A DNA stretch of 64,000 bases from Dehalobacterium formicoaceticum (GTDB lineage Bacteria; Bacillota; Dehalobacteriia; Dehalobacteriales; Dehalobacteriaceae): NCBI RefSeq assembly GCF_002224645.1, contig NZ_CP022121.1, positions 2,238,501 to 2,302,500 of the forward strand, written 5' to 3'. Below the pieces are notes generated by a model. That model worked only from the letters and a program-made list of their open reading frames with translations. It ran no database searches and was not told where the DNA came from. Shown here piece after piece: positions 27,195 to 34,793 of this stretch (within the stretch, counting starts at the first letter, position 1; every line of letters starts with the position of its first letter). The translations under genes and the position numbers were made by a program.

Positions 27195-27976
27195 GATATT
27201 TTAAGAAGATTTTAGATGAATTTACAACATGGAAATGGATTTTTTTTATAATGCTGCTATTCCCTTACGGAGGGGGTATCCGTCTGGACGTTGCTGCCCA
27301 AGCCCACCTTCATCAGGTTTCTTTCAATAAATGGGATATTATATTGGTATTTCTAAGCGATTTCACATTGATTTTTTATTTAATATTGCCTTTTTGGCTG
27401 TTTTTCTCAAGTCATCTTATAATAAAAGAGTGGGAATATACTTTGCTCATCCGGGTAAGAAGCTTTCCGGGATGGATGCTCCACACTATCATCAGTATAA
27501 GTCCAGTTCTTTTGGTCTTTCAAACTCTTTGGATTTTGATCAGCTTTTTGGTGACGATCAGTATACCATATGAAAGCAGCTGGAGTGCGCTTGCTTCAAT
27601 TGATTCTCCTATGAATTACCTAATTTTCCCCCTGCAACAGACCGGACTTTCTCCCTGGTGCATATTCTTTATGCAAACAGCTTTATTAAGCCTTTTTTTG
27701 ATCATGTTGCATGTTATCATGGCTGCATTGTATGTAATCGTGCCCCAGGTGAGAGCCATAGCGGCCATGAGTGTGTTTCTTTTTGCCGGGATCATCATTT
27801 CGCTTAAGATTTTTCCTAGGATTTTCCCTCCTGATTTTATCTGGAGTCAGGTGGAGAATTATATAATCATTTCTTGTGCGTATTATTCTTTTGGTTCCGC
27901 ACTGCCGGCTTTTCTGGTTTCGGCTCTGCTAATCATTTGCTGCGTTCTGCTGGTAATCTTATGGCAGCATATTTAA
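27191..27976 (+). CDS. ABC-2-like transporter permease, subunit 2
   Basis: The 261-aa protein has about six helices and a size and topology like the preceding protein, including an IRVRSFPGWML basic loop after helix 2. The ATGA overlap with the first subunit gene indicates coupled translation and probably a heterodimeric permease. No residue motif identifies the substrate. Confidence 0.7.
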   Translation: MRYFKKILDEFTTWKWIFFIMLLFPYGGGIRLDVAAQAHLHQVSFNKWDIILVFLSDFTLIFYLILPFWLFFSSHLIIKEWEYTLLIRVRSFPGWMLHTIISISPVLLVFQTLWILISFLVTISIPYESSWSALASIDSPMNYLIFPLQQTGLSPWCIFFMQTALLSLFLIMLHVIMAALYVIVPQVRAIAAMSVFLFAGIIISLKIFPRIFPPDFIWSQVENYIIISCAYYSFGSALPAFLVSALLIICCVLLVILWQHI

Positions 27977-28058
27977 CAATCTATCGCTCATAGGACTGGC
28001 ATCTTTTTCTATCTGTTTAAAAAAATAAAAATTTCACTTTAAGAAAGGAGCGTCGTCT

Positions 28059-28700
28059 ATGTCGCTGATTAATATTCAAAATATAAGTAAATCTTTTAAA
28101 GGTATCCCTTTGTTTGAAAACGCATCGGCACAGTTTGATGAAGGCAAGATCTACGGAATTATTGGACAAAATGGCTCCGGAAAATCCGTCTTATTCAAGA
28201 TGATTTGCGGATTTATGCGACCAGATGCAGGAGAAATCACGATTGATCCGGCCTACCGGACTAGGAAGACAAATTTCCCGAAAAATTTTGGGATTATCAT
28301 TGATCGTCCTGGCTATATAGCTGGCAAAACCGGATTTGAAAATTTGAAAAGGCTGGCGGACATTCAACAGTTGATTTCTGATCAGGAGATCAGACAAGCG
28401 ATGACACTTGTCGGCTTAAATCCTGATGCCAAGCAAAAGGTAAAAAATTATTCCCTGGGCATGAAACAAAAGCTTGCACTGGCACAAGCCTTTATGGAAA
28501 ACCAGGAAGTTTTAGTCCTTGATGAACCGTTCAATGCGCTGGATTTTGATAGCGTGCACACTATTCGGCAGTTGCTTTTAAATTTCAAACAAAAGGGAAA
28601 AACGATTATCCTAACAAGTCACAACAAGGAGGACATTGATCTTCTGTGCGATCATGTGTTGCTGATCCGTCAATATGCCCTGGAAGAACAGATTAGGTAG
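28059..28700 (+). CDS. ABC transporter ATP-binding protein
   Basis: This short 213-aa ATPase has Walker A GQNGSGKS (36-43), a signature of the type YSLGMKQKLALAQAF, Walker B VLVLDEPFNALDF and the switch His in LTSHNKEDI. The LGMKQ signature is typical of bacitracin/lantibiotic-immunity type ATPases (BcrA class). The ribosome site is AAAGGAGCG. It would energise the two membrane proteins encoded upstream. Confidence 0.92.
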   Translation: MSLINIQNISKSFKGIPLFENASAQFDEGKIYGIIGQNGSGKSVLFKMICGFMRPDAGEITIDPAYRTRKTNFPKNFGIIIDRPGYIAGKTGFENLKRLADIQQLISDQEIRQAMTLVGLNPDAKQKVKNYSLGMKQKLALAQAFMENQEVLVLDEPFNALDFDSVHTIRQLLLNFKQKGKTIILTSHNKEDIDLLCDHVLLIRQYALEEQIR

Positions 28701-28793
28701 TCAATTTCGCAATCCCCATCCTATTAATATGAATTTCAGCGAGTTAATACATTAGTGCTGATATTAGTATATGATTAAAAGGAGGAGTTAACA

Positions 28794-29154
28794 TTGAGGA
28801 GAAAAGTTTGTACCTATATTATTATCTTTATATTGGTTATATTGGTGTTTGTTATCGCCGCTTGTAATATCGTGAACGATAAAATCAATAGCGAAGGCAA
28901 CCGCGATATAGAGGGCAATACTATAACGGAAATAACGATTACCCCTGAACTGCGTGAAAAATACTTTGATTTGGCTTGGAATAACCGGTTTGATTTTATT
29001 CCTGATTTTCCTCTCAACGCTCCCCCTTCGGTTGCCCAAACTTATTTAGAGTATGCCTGGTTGTTGTGTCGTATGGATGACGCCCTTATTGGTGGTGAGA
29101 ATGGCGGTTTTACCACTTACTATTTAGATCAGTTCGTTTTTAATCATTTTAAAG
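28794..29154 (+). pseudogene. Lipoprotein gene, 5' part, interrupted by IS66 element
   Basis: A TTG preceded by AAAAGGAGGAG starts a lipoprotein signal with lipobox VIAAC. The reading frame runs for 120 codons up to the IS66 insertion. Removing the element and one copy of the 8-bp target joins this part in frame to the fragment after the element (FNHFK-VKDIDH), giving a lipoprotein of about 280 aa. I do not recognise the domain. It sits directly after the ABC transporter, so it may have been the transporter-associated immunity or substrate-binding lipoprotein. Confidence 0.85.
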
Positions 29155-29238
29155 GTAAGCGTCAAATACTACCCACATATTCTTTTGAATCTAGCTATGA
29201 GATAATGTCTCCATGATAACTATAAGGAGGCCTGCTCA

Positions 29239-29556
29239 TTGACCAAAGTTGAAAAGTGCCAAATGTGGAAATCCAGGGTGAATGAATTTAAATCGAGTGG
29301 CCAAACGGCTACAGCATGGTGCACAGCACATGAATTGAAGATCAATCAGCTGCGCTACTGGATGCGTAAGTTTAAGTCAGAAAGCAAGTCAGCAGAGAAG
29401 AAAATGCAGTGGCTTTCCGTGGAGATCGGCGGGTTAGAAGTAAGCGAACCTCAAGAAGCTTTGCCCGTTCGTGTAGGCAAAGCAACTATTGAAGTGCGTC
29501 CGGGATTCAATCCCAAACTTCTCTCTGATGTCGTTAAGACGCTATCAGTTATTTGA
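29239..29556 (+). CDS. tnpA: IS66 TnpA accessory protein
   Basis: The 105-aa protein matches the IS66 TnpA style: KVEKCQMWKSRVNEFKSSGQ, AWCTAHELKINQLRYWMRKF, a helix-turn-helix-like N-terminal region. The start is a TTG after AAGGAGG. It is convergent with the transposase gene and overlaps its end by 12 bp. This is unusual, since IS66 genes usually lie in one direction as tnpA-tnpB-tnpC. Confidence 0.82.
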   Translation: MTKVEKCQMWKSRVNEFKSSGQTATAWCTAHELKINQLRYWMRKFKSESKSAEKKMQWLSVEIGGLEVSEPQEALPVRVGKATIEVRPGFNPKLLSDVVKTLSVI

Positions 29557-31137
29557 AGAAACTTTGCAGGATTCCGGAAGCGTGTCCGACCATGGGAGCA
29601 AAGCATCCAGTTGAGCCATATTTCCCAAGTCAATGTTGGGCAACTTCTCAAATAGATACGTCAAATAATGAAAAGGGCTCAGATGGTTGGCCTTTGCCGT
29701 CTCAATCATGCTGTAGATGATTGCACTGGCCGTAGCACCCTTCGGAGTGTTACTGAAGAGGAAGTTTTTTCTTCCGATTACGAAAGGCTTGATGGCTCGT
29801 TCTGCTCGGTTATTACTGATTTCCAGCCGACCATCAAGCAAGAACGCGCACAGTTTATCCCACTGCTTCAGGCTGTAATCAATGGCTTTTCCTAAAGCAC
29901 TTTTCGGAAGAACCTGTCTTTTCTTCGTTCTTAACCAGGCTTCGAAGACATCAAGAACCGGTTTGCTTTGTTCCAAACGCTTGTCGTATCGCTCGTCAGC
30001 ATCCAGATCCTTGAACCCTTGCTCTAGGTGAAAAAGCTGGTTACAATAATCCAGCCCTTCTTTCGCAACAGAAGATGTCTGGTCGGAGCCTTTTGGCAAG
30101 GCTTTGAGTGCATCAGAAAAATACCTTCTGGCATGAGCGAAGCAACCGACCGGTTTGACACCTGGAATGCCGTTATACCCTATATAGCCATCAGTATGCA
30201 AATATCCATTAAAACCGTCAAGCATGTTTTGCGGATGCTTACTGGCTCTGGTCGTACGATAGTCATAAAGATAGATCGGCACATCCGTATGACCTGTAGC
30301 ATACAGCCACATATATGATTTGTTAGCGGCTGTTCTTCCTTCTTCACGCAGCACTTGCAATATCGTTTCATCCGCATGTAAAATCTCATGCCCAATTAGC
30401 TTGGTATGCATGCGGTTGTACAGATGAACAAGCCAATCATTCGCACCGTGAATCATCCAGTTGGCCAGTGTCTGGCGAGATAAATCGATACCAAAGTGTT
30501 TGAATTGCTGCTCCTGGCGGTAAAGCGGAACAGCAAGAGTATATTTTCGATCCATCACAAACGCCATTAAAGACGGTGAGACAAAGCTACCCGGAAGCAC
30601 AGGGGCAGGCATGGGTGCAGTGATCACCGGCGTGGAGATGTCATTTTTCTCACAGTTACGGCATGTATATACGTGTCGCACGTGTTTGACTACCTTAACC
30701 TGAGCTGGAATAACCTTGATCTCCTTTCGGATTTCTTTACTCATCTGATGTAAATGCTCACCACACTGTGGGCAAGTTTGTGCTTCATCCGATAAGGGGT
30801 ATTCCACAGTCTCTACGGGAAGATCATCAAGCATTTTGTCGTTCTTGCCCTTGGTCTTGCGTCTTTTATATGTAATTTCCTCAACCGTTGGTTCAGATGC
30901 CTTAGGATCGGCTTCTTGTTCCGCTTCATCGAAGAAACTTAATTGATCTGGATTGGTTTTCTCGCTGGATGCACCGAATCGCCGCTTCTGGCTTAAAAGG
31001 AACTGTTCTTCGTACCATTTCAGCTTAGCGGACAACTCTTCGATTTGGTGCTCTTGAACAGAAATTTTGTCCTTAAGACTTTGTATATGTTCATCCGTTT
31101 GAGGATGGTTTGCGTCTGATTCAGTTATGTTTTCCAT
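29545..31137 (-). CDS. tnpC: IS66 transposase TnpC
   Basis: The 530-aa protein has an N-terminal coiled coil (about 20-50), a zinc-ribbon-like segment (CPQCGEHLHQ and CRNCEK), and the DDE catalytic core with LHADET, HTDGYIGY and NNRAERAIKP. This order is characteristic of IS66 TnpC. It appears full length, so the element may be mobile. Confidence 0.95.
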   Translation of the reverse strand: MENITESDANHPQTDEHIQSLKDKISVQEHQIEELSAKLKWYEEQFLLSQKRRFGASSEKTNPDQLSFFDEAEQEADPKASEPTVEEITYKRRKTKGKNDKMLDDLPVETVEYPLSDEAQTCPQCGEHLHQMSKEIRKEIKVIPAQVKVVKHVRHVYTCRNCEKNDISTPVITAPMPAPVLPGSFVSPSLMAFVMDRKYTLAVPLYRQEQQFKHFGIDLSRQTLANWMIHGANDWLVHLYNRMHTKLIGHEILHADETILQVLREEGRTAANKSYMWLYATGHTDVPIYLYDYRTTRASKHPQNMLDGFNGYLHTDGYIGYNGIPGVKPVGCFAHARRYFSDALKALPKGSDQTSSVAKEGLDYCNQLFHLEQGFKDLDADERYDKRLEQSKPVLDVFEAWLRTKKRQVLPKSALGKAIDYSLKQWDKLCAFLLDGRLEISNNRAERAIKPFVIGRKNFLFSNTPKGATASAIIYSMIETAKANHLSPFHYLTYLFEKLPNIDLGNMAQLDALLPWSDTLPESCKVSSNN

Positions 31138-31209
31138 GGCTTTATTATATCATTTTTCGCTAATGAAAGATAGCCAAAAACCGCATAGAATCAAGGTTTT
31201 TCGCAGTTT

Positions 31210-31572
31210 TTATATGATGATTCTCTCGCTTATTTCCGGATTGGCACTTGCCTGATGAAGGGGTAAACCATCGAGCAGCCATCGAAATTCTCGCTGGCTG
31301 ACAGCAAGTGACTGGCTATTGCCATCTGGCCACTGAAAGTGTCCTTTCTCGAGGCGCTTGTAATGGAGCCAGAATCCATCGCCACCCCATTCTAGGACTT
31401 TGACTTTGTCCTTTTTGCGATTACAAAAGACAAAAAGATGCCTAGAGAATGGATCCAAGCGGAAATGCTCTTGCACGATTACAGCCAAGCCATCGATAGA
31501 CTTGCGAAGATCCGTTGCGCCGGCTGCAAGATAAACCGTGTCTACTCGGCCTAACATCATAGCCACACTCAC
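31210..31572 (-). CDS. tnpB: IS66 TnpB (orf2) protein
   Basis: The 120-aa protein has the IS66 TnpB core: TDLRKSIDGLAVIVQE, HLFVFCNRKKDKVKVLEWGG and DGFWLHYKRLEKGHF. It precedes the transposase gene on the same strand. Start codons GTG (31572) or a nearby ATG are possible after AAGGAAG. Confidence 0.93.
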   Translation of the reverse strand: MSVAMMLGRVDTVYLAAGATDLRKSIDGLAVIVQEHFRLDPFSRHLFVFCNRKKDKVKVLEWGGDGFWLHYKRLEKGHFQWPDGNSQSLAVSQREFRWLLDGLPLHQASANPEISERIII

Positions 31573-31679
31573 TTCCTTGTGATTGTCATGGAGGAGGTTT
31601 TGTCCCTCTTTTCGAATTCATTATCTCATAGTAAGAAAAGGACGAATATGTGGGTTTGATTTGACGCTTACTTTTAAAG

Positions 31680-32161
31680 TAAAAGATATCGACCATTCGC
31701 CTAGCAATATTGGTAAAGGTTGGGATTTTGACGGAAAGGTCTATAGCCCCCTGCCCGGTTCATGGAAGCTTGCGACTTATTGTGAAGTAGTGGCTTTAAA
31801 TGAAAGAAAAGATGCGGAAAACAACCGAATAATCTATGATGTTTTTTTAGATGAATACCTCCTCAATGAACATGAGCTTCCCGGTGCGGTTTCGGATTTG
31901 GGGTGTTTTTTTGAAGATGAATTCTATAATAAATATATAAATGAAGCATCTCCCCAAGCGAGACACATTTTAGAGAAGTATAAGGAACCGATAAAAAAAG
32001 GATTATTAACCACAAATAAGGCGATCAGGCAAATAATTATTGATGGAGATACAGAAATATTCCGTGAAGGACATTACTTTACAATACATTTGCAATATTA
32101 TATTGATCCGGAAACGAAAGACCTGGTATATATCTATTGTGAGAATAAGGATATTCATTGA
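31680..32161 (+). pseudogene. Lipoprotein gene, 3' part, after IS66 insertion
   Basis: This frame continues the interrupted lipoprotein for 160 codons (KDIDHSPSNIGKGWDFDGKV to CENKDIH). It begins right after the second copy of the 8-bp target duplication. No ribosome site is present at its start, so it is probably not expressed by itself. The content is acidic and without obvious domain. Confidence 0.82.
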
Positions 32162-32223
32162 GGTGTCAAGAGGATGTCAGACTGTGTGAAAACATCCCTT
32201 ATCACATTCTAAAATAAGCAGTT

Positions 32224-32397
32224 ATGTATGGGTTGTTCATCATAAAAAAACTGGTTGATGAGTATAATGGCGAGATCCAGGTATTATCGGAGGAGAAAAC
32301 TGTATTTATTATATCGCTGCCCAAAGAGAGGATAAGACATGGTCAAAAAGATATCATTAACAATAGCGAGGAGCATCGGACAGCACCAATTAGCTGA
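32224..32397 (+). pseudogene. 3' fragment of the GHKL kinase (duplicate)
   Basis: From YGLFIIKKLVDEYNGEI onward the 57 codons match the C-terminus of the kinase at 24.2 kb. The rest of the kinase is missing, because the duplication starts in its G box. It is a by-product of the agrB duplication. Confidence 0.85.
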
Positions 32398-33028
32398 TGA
32401 GGAGCAGATCGAAGTATATTCCTATGCACTAGAATTATTATTAGGTTCGCTGTTAAAAATAGTGATGTTATTGCTTATTTCAGGTTTATTAAATATTCTT
32501 TATCCAACGATGCTGGGCACAATATCATTTGCGGGTATCAGGTTTTTCGGAGGCGGGGTACATTTATCGACCTACTATCGATGTTTAGCAGGAAGTTTAA
32601 TAATATTATTAATCCTTGGGAAAGTCGCAACCTATAATATGGATCCGCATTTTCTCATGCCTGCTTTTTTTGTCATATTCATGTGTGGAATATACTCAAT
32701 AATTAGATGGGTACCGGCTGGAACAGAAAAAAAGATGATTATTGACAGAGAATCAAGATTAAAGCAGAAAATAAAGGCTATGATATTTTTAATATCCTGC
32801 TTTGTTGTTATCATTGTTTTCCTATATTGTAAGCTCTATACGTTTGCCAATGGGGTGGCTTATGGGCTAGTAGGTGCAATTTTTTTTATAACACCTTTAG
32901 GATTTCTAATGATAGAAAGCATAGATCGTTTATTAGATTTTATTATCAAGCCAGTCTGCAGTAAAAATTAAAACAATGATAAAACTATCATGTTGTGGCT
33001 AAATAGACCCTAAAAGTGGCTAAATAGG
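32227..33028 (+). repeat. ~800-bp direct duplication, copy 2
   Basis: This is the second copy of 24942-25743. Together the two copies flank about 6.5 kb holding the secreted protein, transporter and lipoprotein genes, which could be lost by recombination. Confidence 0.9.
32339..32971 (+). CDS. agrB: AgrB-like autoinducer-processing protease, copy 2
   Basis: The 210-aa protein has the same His75/Cys82 pair in FGGGVHLSTYYRC as copy 1 and differs at about eight positions, mostly in the C-terminal third (for example VFLYCKLYTF versus VFLYFKFYTF). Both copies look intact. It is the closer of the two to the AgrD-like gene at 34.66 kb and may be its dedicated processing enzyme. The variable C-terminal part could reflect different peptide preference. 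Confidence 0.93.
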   Translation: MVKKISLTIARSIGQHQLADEEQIEVYSYALELLLGSLLKIVMLLLISGLLNILYPTMLGTISFAGIRFFGGGVHLSTYYRCLAGSLIILLILGKVATYNMDPHFLMPAFFVIFMCGIYSIIRWVPAGTEKKMIIDRESRLKQKIKAMIFLISCFVVIIVFLYCKLYTFANGVAYGLVGAIFFITPLGFLMIESIDRLLDFIIKPVCSKN

Positions 33029-33066
33029 CAATCCCTATAGAAATACCTGGAAGAAAATGATATAGT
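32995..33066 (+). promoter_or_regulatory. Second LytTR-type operator and promoter
   Basis: GTGGCTAAATAG at 32995-33006 and 33016-33027 repeats with the same 21-bp period as the first operator. TAGAAA (33038) and TATAGT (33061) with 17-bp spacing form a weaker promoter. It points at a leader region and a short signal-peptide ORF rather than at an intact secreted protein. Confidence 0.68.
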
Positions 33067-33412
33067 TCAGTTAACTCAAAGTGAAGTAGATAGCAAATCC
33101 CGGACGAATCATGGCAACCTGAAAGTTCAGATTCGTCCGGGAGCACACCCTCCTCTACCCAAGGCAAAGGCTAGGTTTAGTGTTATTATAAATCTTCCTA
33201 AGCCTGAAGTATAGGAGAGAATTTGGCTGGGGGAGGTATGTTTATGAATAGTATTTATAACACATGATAAATGAAGCTCAATATTTTAGTTGTCTGTTTT
33301 TGATTCATCAACCTAAGCAAAGGAAAGGATCAGAAAAACTCCGTAAATTTTGGTGAAATTTATCAGTGTCAAAGGATTAGAAACAATTTATTATGTTATG
33401 AAGGAGAATGAA
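33067..33412 (+). other. Leader region with strong hairpin
   Basis: CCCGGACGAATC and GATTCGTCCGGG (about 33102-33145) form a perfect 12-bp stem with a 19-nt loop and no T run, so it is more likely an RNA-stability or attenuation element than a terminator. A nine-codon frame after GGGGGAGGT (33243) could be a leader peptide. No larger gene is visible. Confidence 0.5.
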
Positions 33413-33499
33413 ATGATGAAAAAACTGTTGGGAGTTGTAATGAGTATAGCGATGTTACTTTCTTTTAGTATAAAGCCTTTTCTTTTAAAGGCTTTATAG
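33413..33499 (+). CDS. 28-aa hydrophobic peptide, possible remnant of a secreted protein
   Basis: After GAAGGAGAATGAA, an ATG opens MMKKLLGVVMSIAMLLSFS and stops after 28 codons. It looks like a bare signal peptide. The last codons form one arm of an 11-bp hairpin (ATAAAGCCTTT / AAAGGCTTTAT). It may be a truncated second secreted-protein gene under the second LytTR operator, or a small membrane-active peptide. Confidence 0.4.
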   Translation: MMKKLLGVVMSIAMLLSFSIKPFLLKAL

Positions 33500-33725
33500 T
33501 GTTTGCTCTTGGCCTTTTTTTCAAGGCATACTTCAAAGGATAGGTCTCATAGATAGGCATTCTTACAGTTACAGGTATTGAAAAATGCGTAACGTAAGTA
33601 TCGAGTACCATTGTATATTAGGAGATGATAACCAATCCAGTAATTCCTATACAACATAACATATAGCCTTTGAAGAAAGGTTCTAAATTATTATTACTAC
33701 TTGAATTAAAAAGGAGCTGGATTAT
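33500..33725. other. Degenerate region between peptide and lipoprotein genes
   Basis: No open frame of note; stops occur in all frames. It may be the decayed remainder of the gene whose signal peptide lies just upstream. Confidence 0.4.
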
Positions 33726-34388
33726 ATGTCCAATAAATCAAAAAACATAAGTTTATTTCTGCTTTTTATTTTCGTTTTACTGCCAAATCTTACTGCGTGC
33801 GGAAACAGCACAGATGGTACTGCAAATGATATACCAGAAGAAAAATTGGCCTTGGATAATTTTATTCCATTATTTCTTACAACAAGCAGCGTATCATATC
33901 CAGAAGAAGGGACCTCAAGGGAGTCCGAAGATAAGACAGAAAATCCTTTTGAAAAAATGCATGCAGATTATAATTCACTAAATAAAGATGAGAAAATAGC
34001 TTACTTAAGAAATATGATTGAAGAGGCTTTAACTGAAAATGAAGCTATTGGTGGCGTAACTTGGATTATGGAAACTGTAGATTCCTCTGTAAAGGATGTA
34101 TTCCCAGATCTTTATGAAAGAATCATTCAACAAGATAAACAAATAAAAACAAAAAAAATTAGTCACATATATAATTTCCGTCATAACATTCTAACCGATG
34201 AGAATGACCAGTTAATAAAGGTGGTAGAGCTGGATCTGGAGAAAAATTTGATTCAGGAAAAAAAGGGTGGTGCAAATCAAACCATTTTGTTTGAGCATGA
34301 AAGTACATTAGAAATAATTACAGACGAGAATAATAAAGTAAAAAGTACAACTTTTATAGATCCTAAGGGAGTTCGGTTTGAAATTTAA
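33726..34388 (+). CDS. Lipoprotein of unknown function near the Agr locus
   Basis: The signal peptide has lipobox NLTAC, followed by an acidic Ser/Thr/Glu linker (about 55-85) and a charged domain ending DPKGVRFEI. The ribosome site is AAAAGGAGC. The family is not recognised. It lies between the second operator region and the AgrD gene and is separated from the latter by two hairpins, so it is likely its own transcription unit. Confidence 0.8.
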   Translation: MSNKSKNISLFLLFIFVLLPNLTACGNSTDGTANDIPEEKLALDNFIPLFLTTSSVSYPEEGTSRESEDKTENPFEKMHADYNSLNKDEKIAYLRNMIEEALTENEAIGGVTWIMETVDSSVKDVFPDLYERIIQQDKQIKTKKISHIYNFRHNILTDENDQLIKVVELDLEKNLIQEKKGGANQTILFEHESTLEIITDENNKVKSTTFIDPKGVRFEI

Positions 34389-34397
34389 GTTTCAAAG

Positions 34398-34540
34398 GTG
34401 GCAAGGTGACGTTTCGTTTGCCACATTAACCGGAGGGAATTTTTTTGGTTGCGGACGACAAAGATTCATTTATTAGCGTGTACAAATATTTGAATTTTAC
34501 ATGAGAGAATATGAGAGAATTGCGAATATGCAATTCTCTC
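34398..34540 (+). promoter_or_regulatory. Two hairpins before the agrDA-like operon
   Basis: GTGGCAA / TTGCCAC (34398-34424) and a perfect 11-bp stem GAGAGAATTGC / GCAATTCTCTC (34513-34540) lie between the lipoprotein gene and the AgrD-like gene. Neither has a clear T run. They may end the upstream transcript or mark a control site. A ctatttag block at 34558 is an inverted half of the GTGGCTAAATAG operator unit. Confidence 0.45.
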
Positions 34541-34654
34541 AGGTATCAAAATGACAACTATTTAGGATGCATTAGAGGCCAAATTAAAGAAACTTATTCT
34601 ACGACATTGTAGTATATGATATTAATATGAAAATTTAGAAGGGTATTTGATCAC

Positions 34655-34789
34655 ATGAAAATATTAAATAAACTTTCATTTGTATTTGCCGCATTTTTAT
34701 TAATTGTCGCTCAAACAGGAGTGGGTACTAACAGCACATGGTTTCTATATGAGCCGGATGTCCCCGGAATGTTAAAAAATAAGGAATGA
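34655..34789 (+). CDS. agrD: AgrD-like cyclic autoinducer precursor with Ser in the ring position
   Basis: This 44-aa frame starts after AGAAGGG and ends 4 bp before the LytTR regulator gene. It has the three AgrD parts: an amphipathic N-terminal helix (MKILNKLSFVFAAFLLIVAQ), a core STWFL (residues 27-31) and an acidic Pro-rich tail YEPDVPGMLKNKE. The core and tail align residue by residue with the clostridial CLWFT-HQPEEP type precursors as I remember them, but Ser27 replaces Cys, so the mature signal would be a lactone rather than a thiolactone. Serine rings are known in a few Agr systems. It is the only candidate signal gene in the locus. Confidence 0.85.
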   Translation: MKILNKLSFVFAAFLLIVAQTGVGTNSTWFLYEPDVPGMLKNKE

Positions 34790-34793
34790 GTTT

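Larger units (their letters stand above)
29155..31671. mobile_element. IS66-family insertion sequence
   Basis: The ends start GTAAGCGTCAAAT on both sides (the right one inverted), the known IS66 terminus, and inverted similarity continues for about 53 bp to ctatgagataatg. The 8-bp target TTTTAAAG is perfectly duplicated at 29147-29154 and 31672-31679, so the insertion is recent. Three genes are present: an accessory TnpA, TnpB and the DDE transposase TnpC. Confidence 0.95.
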
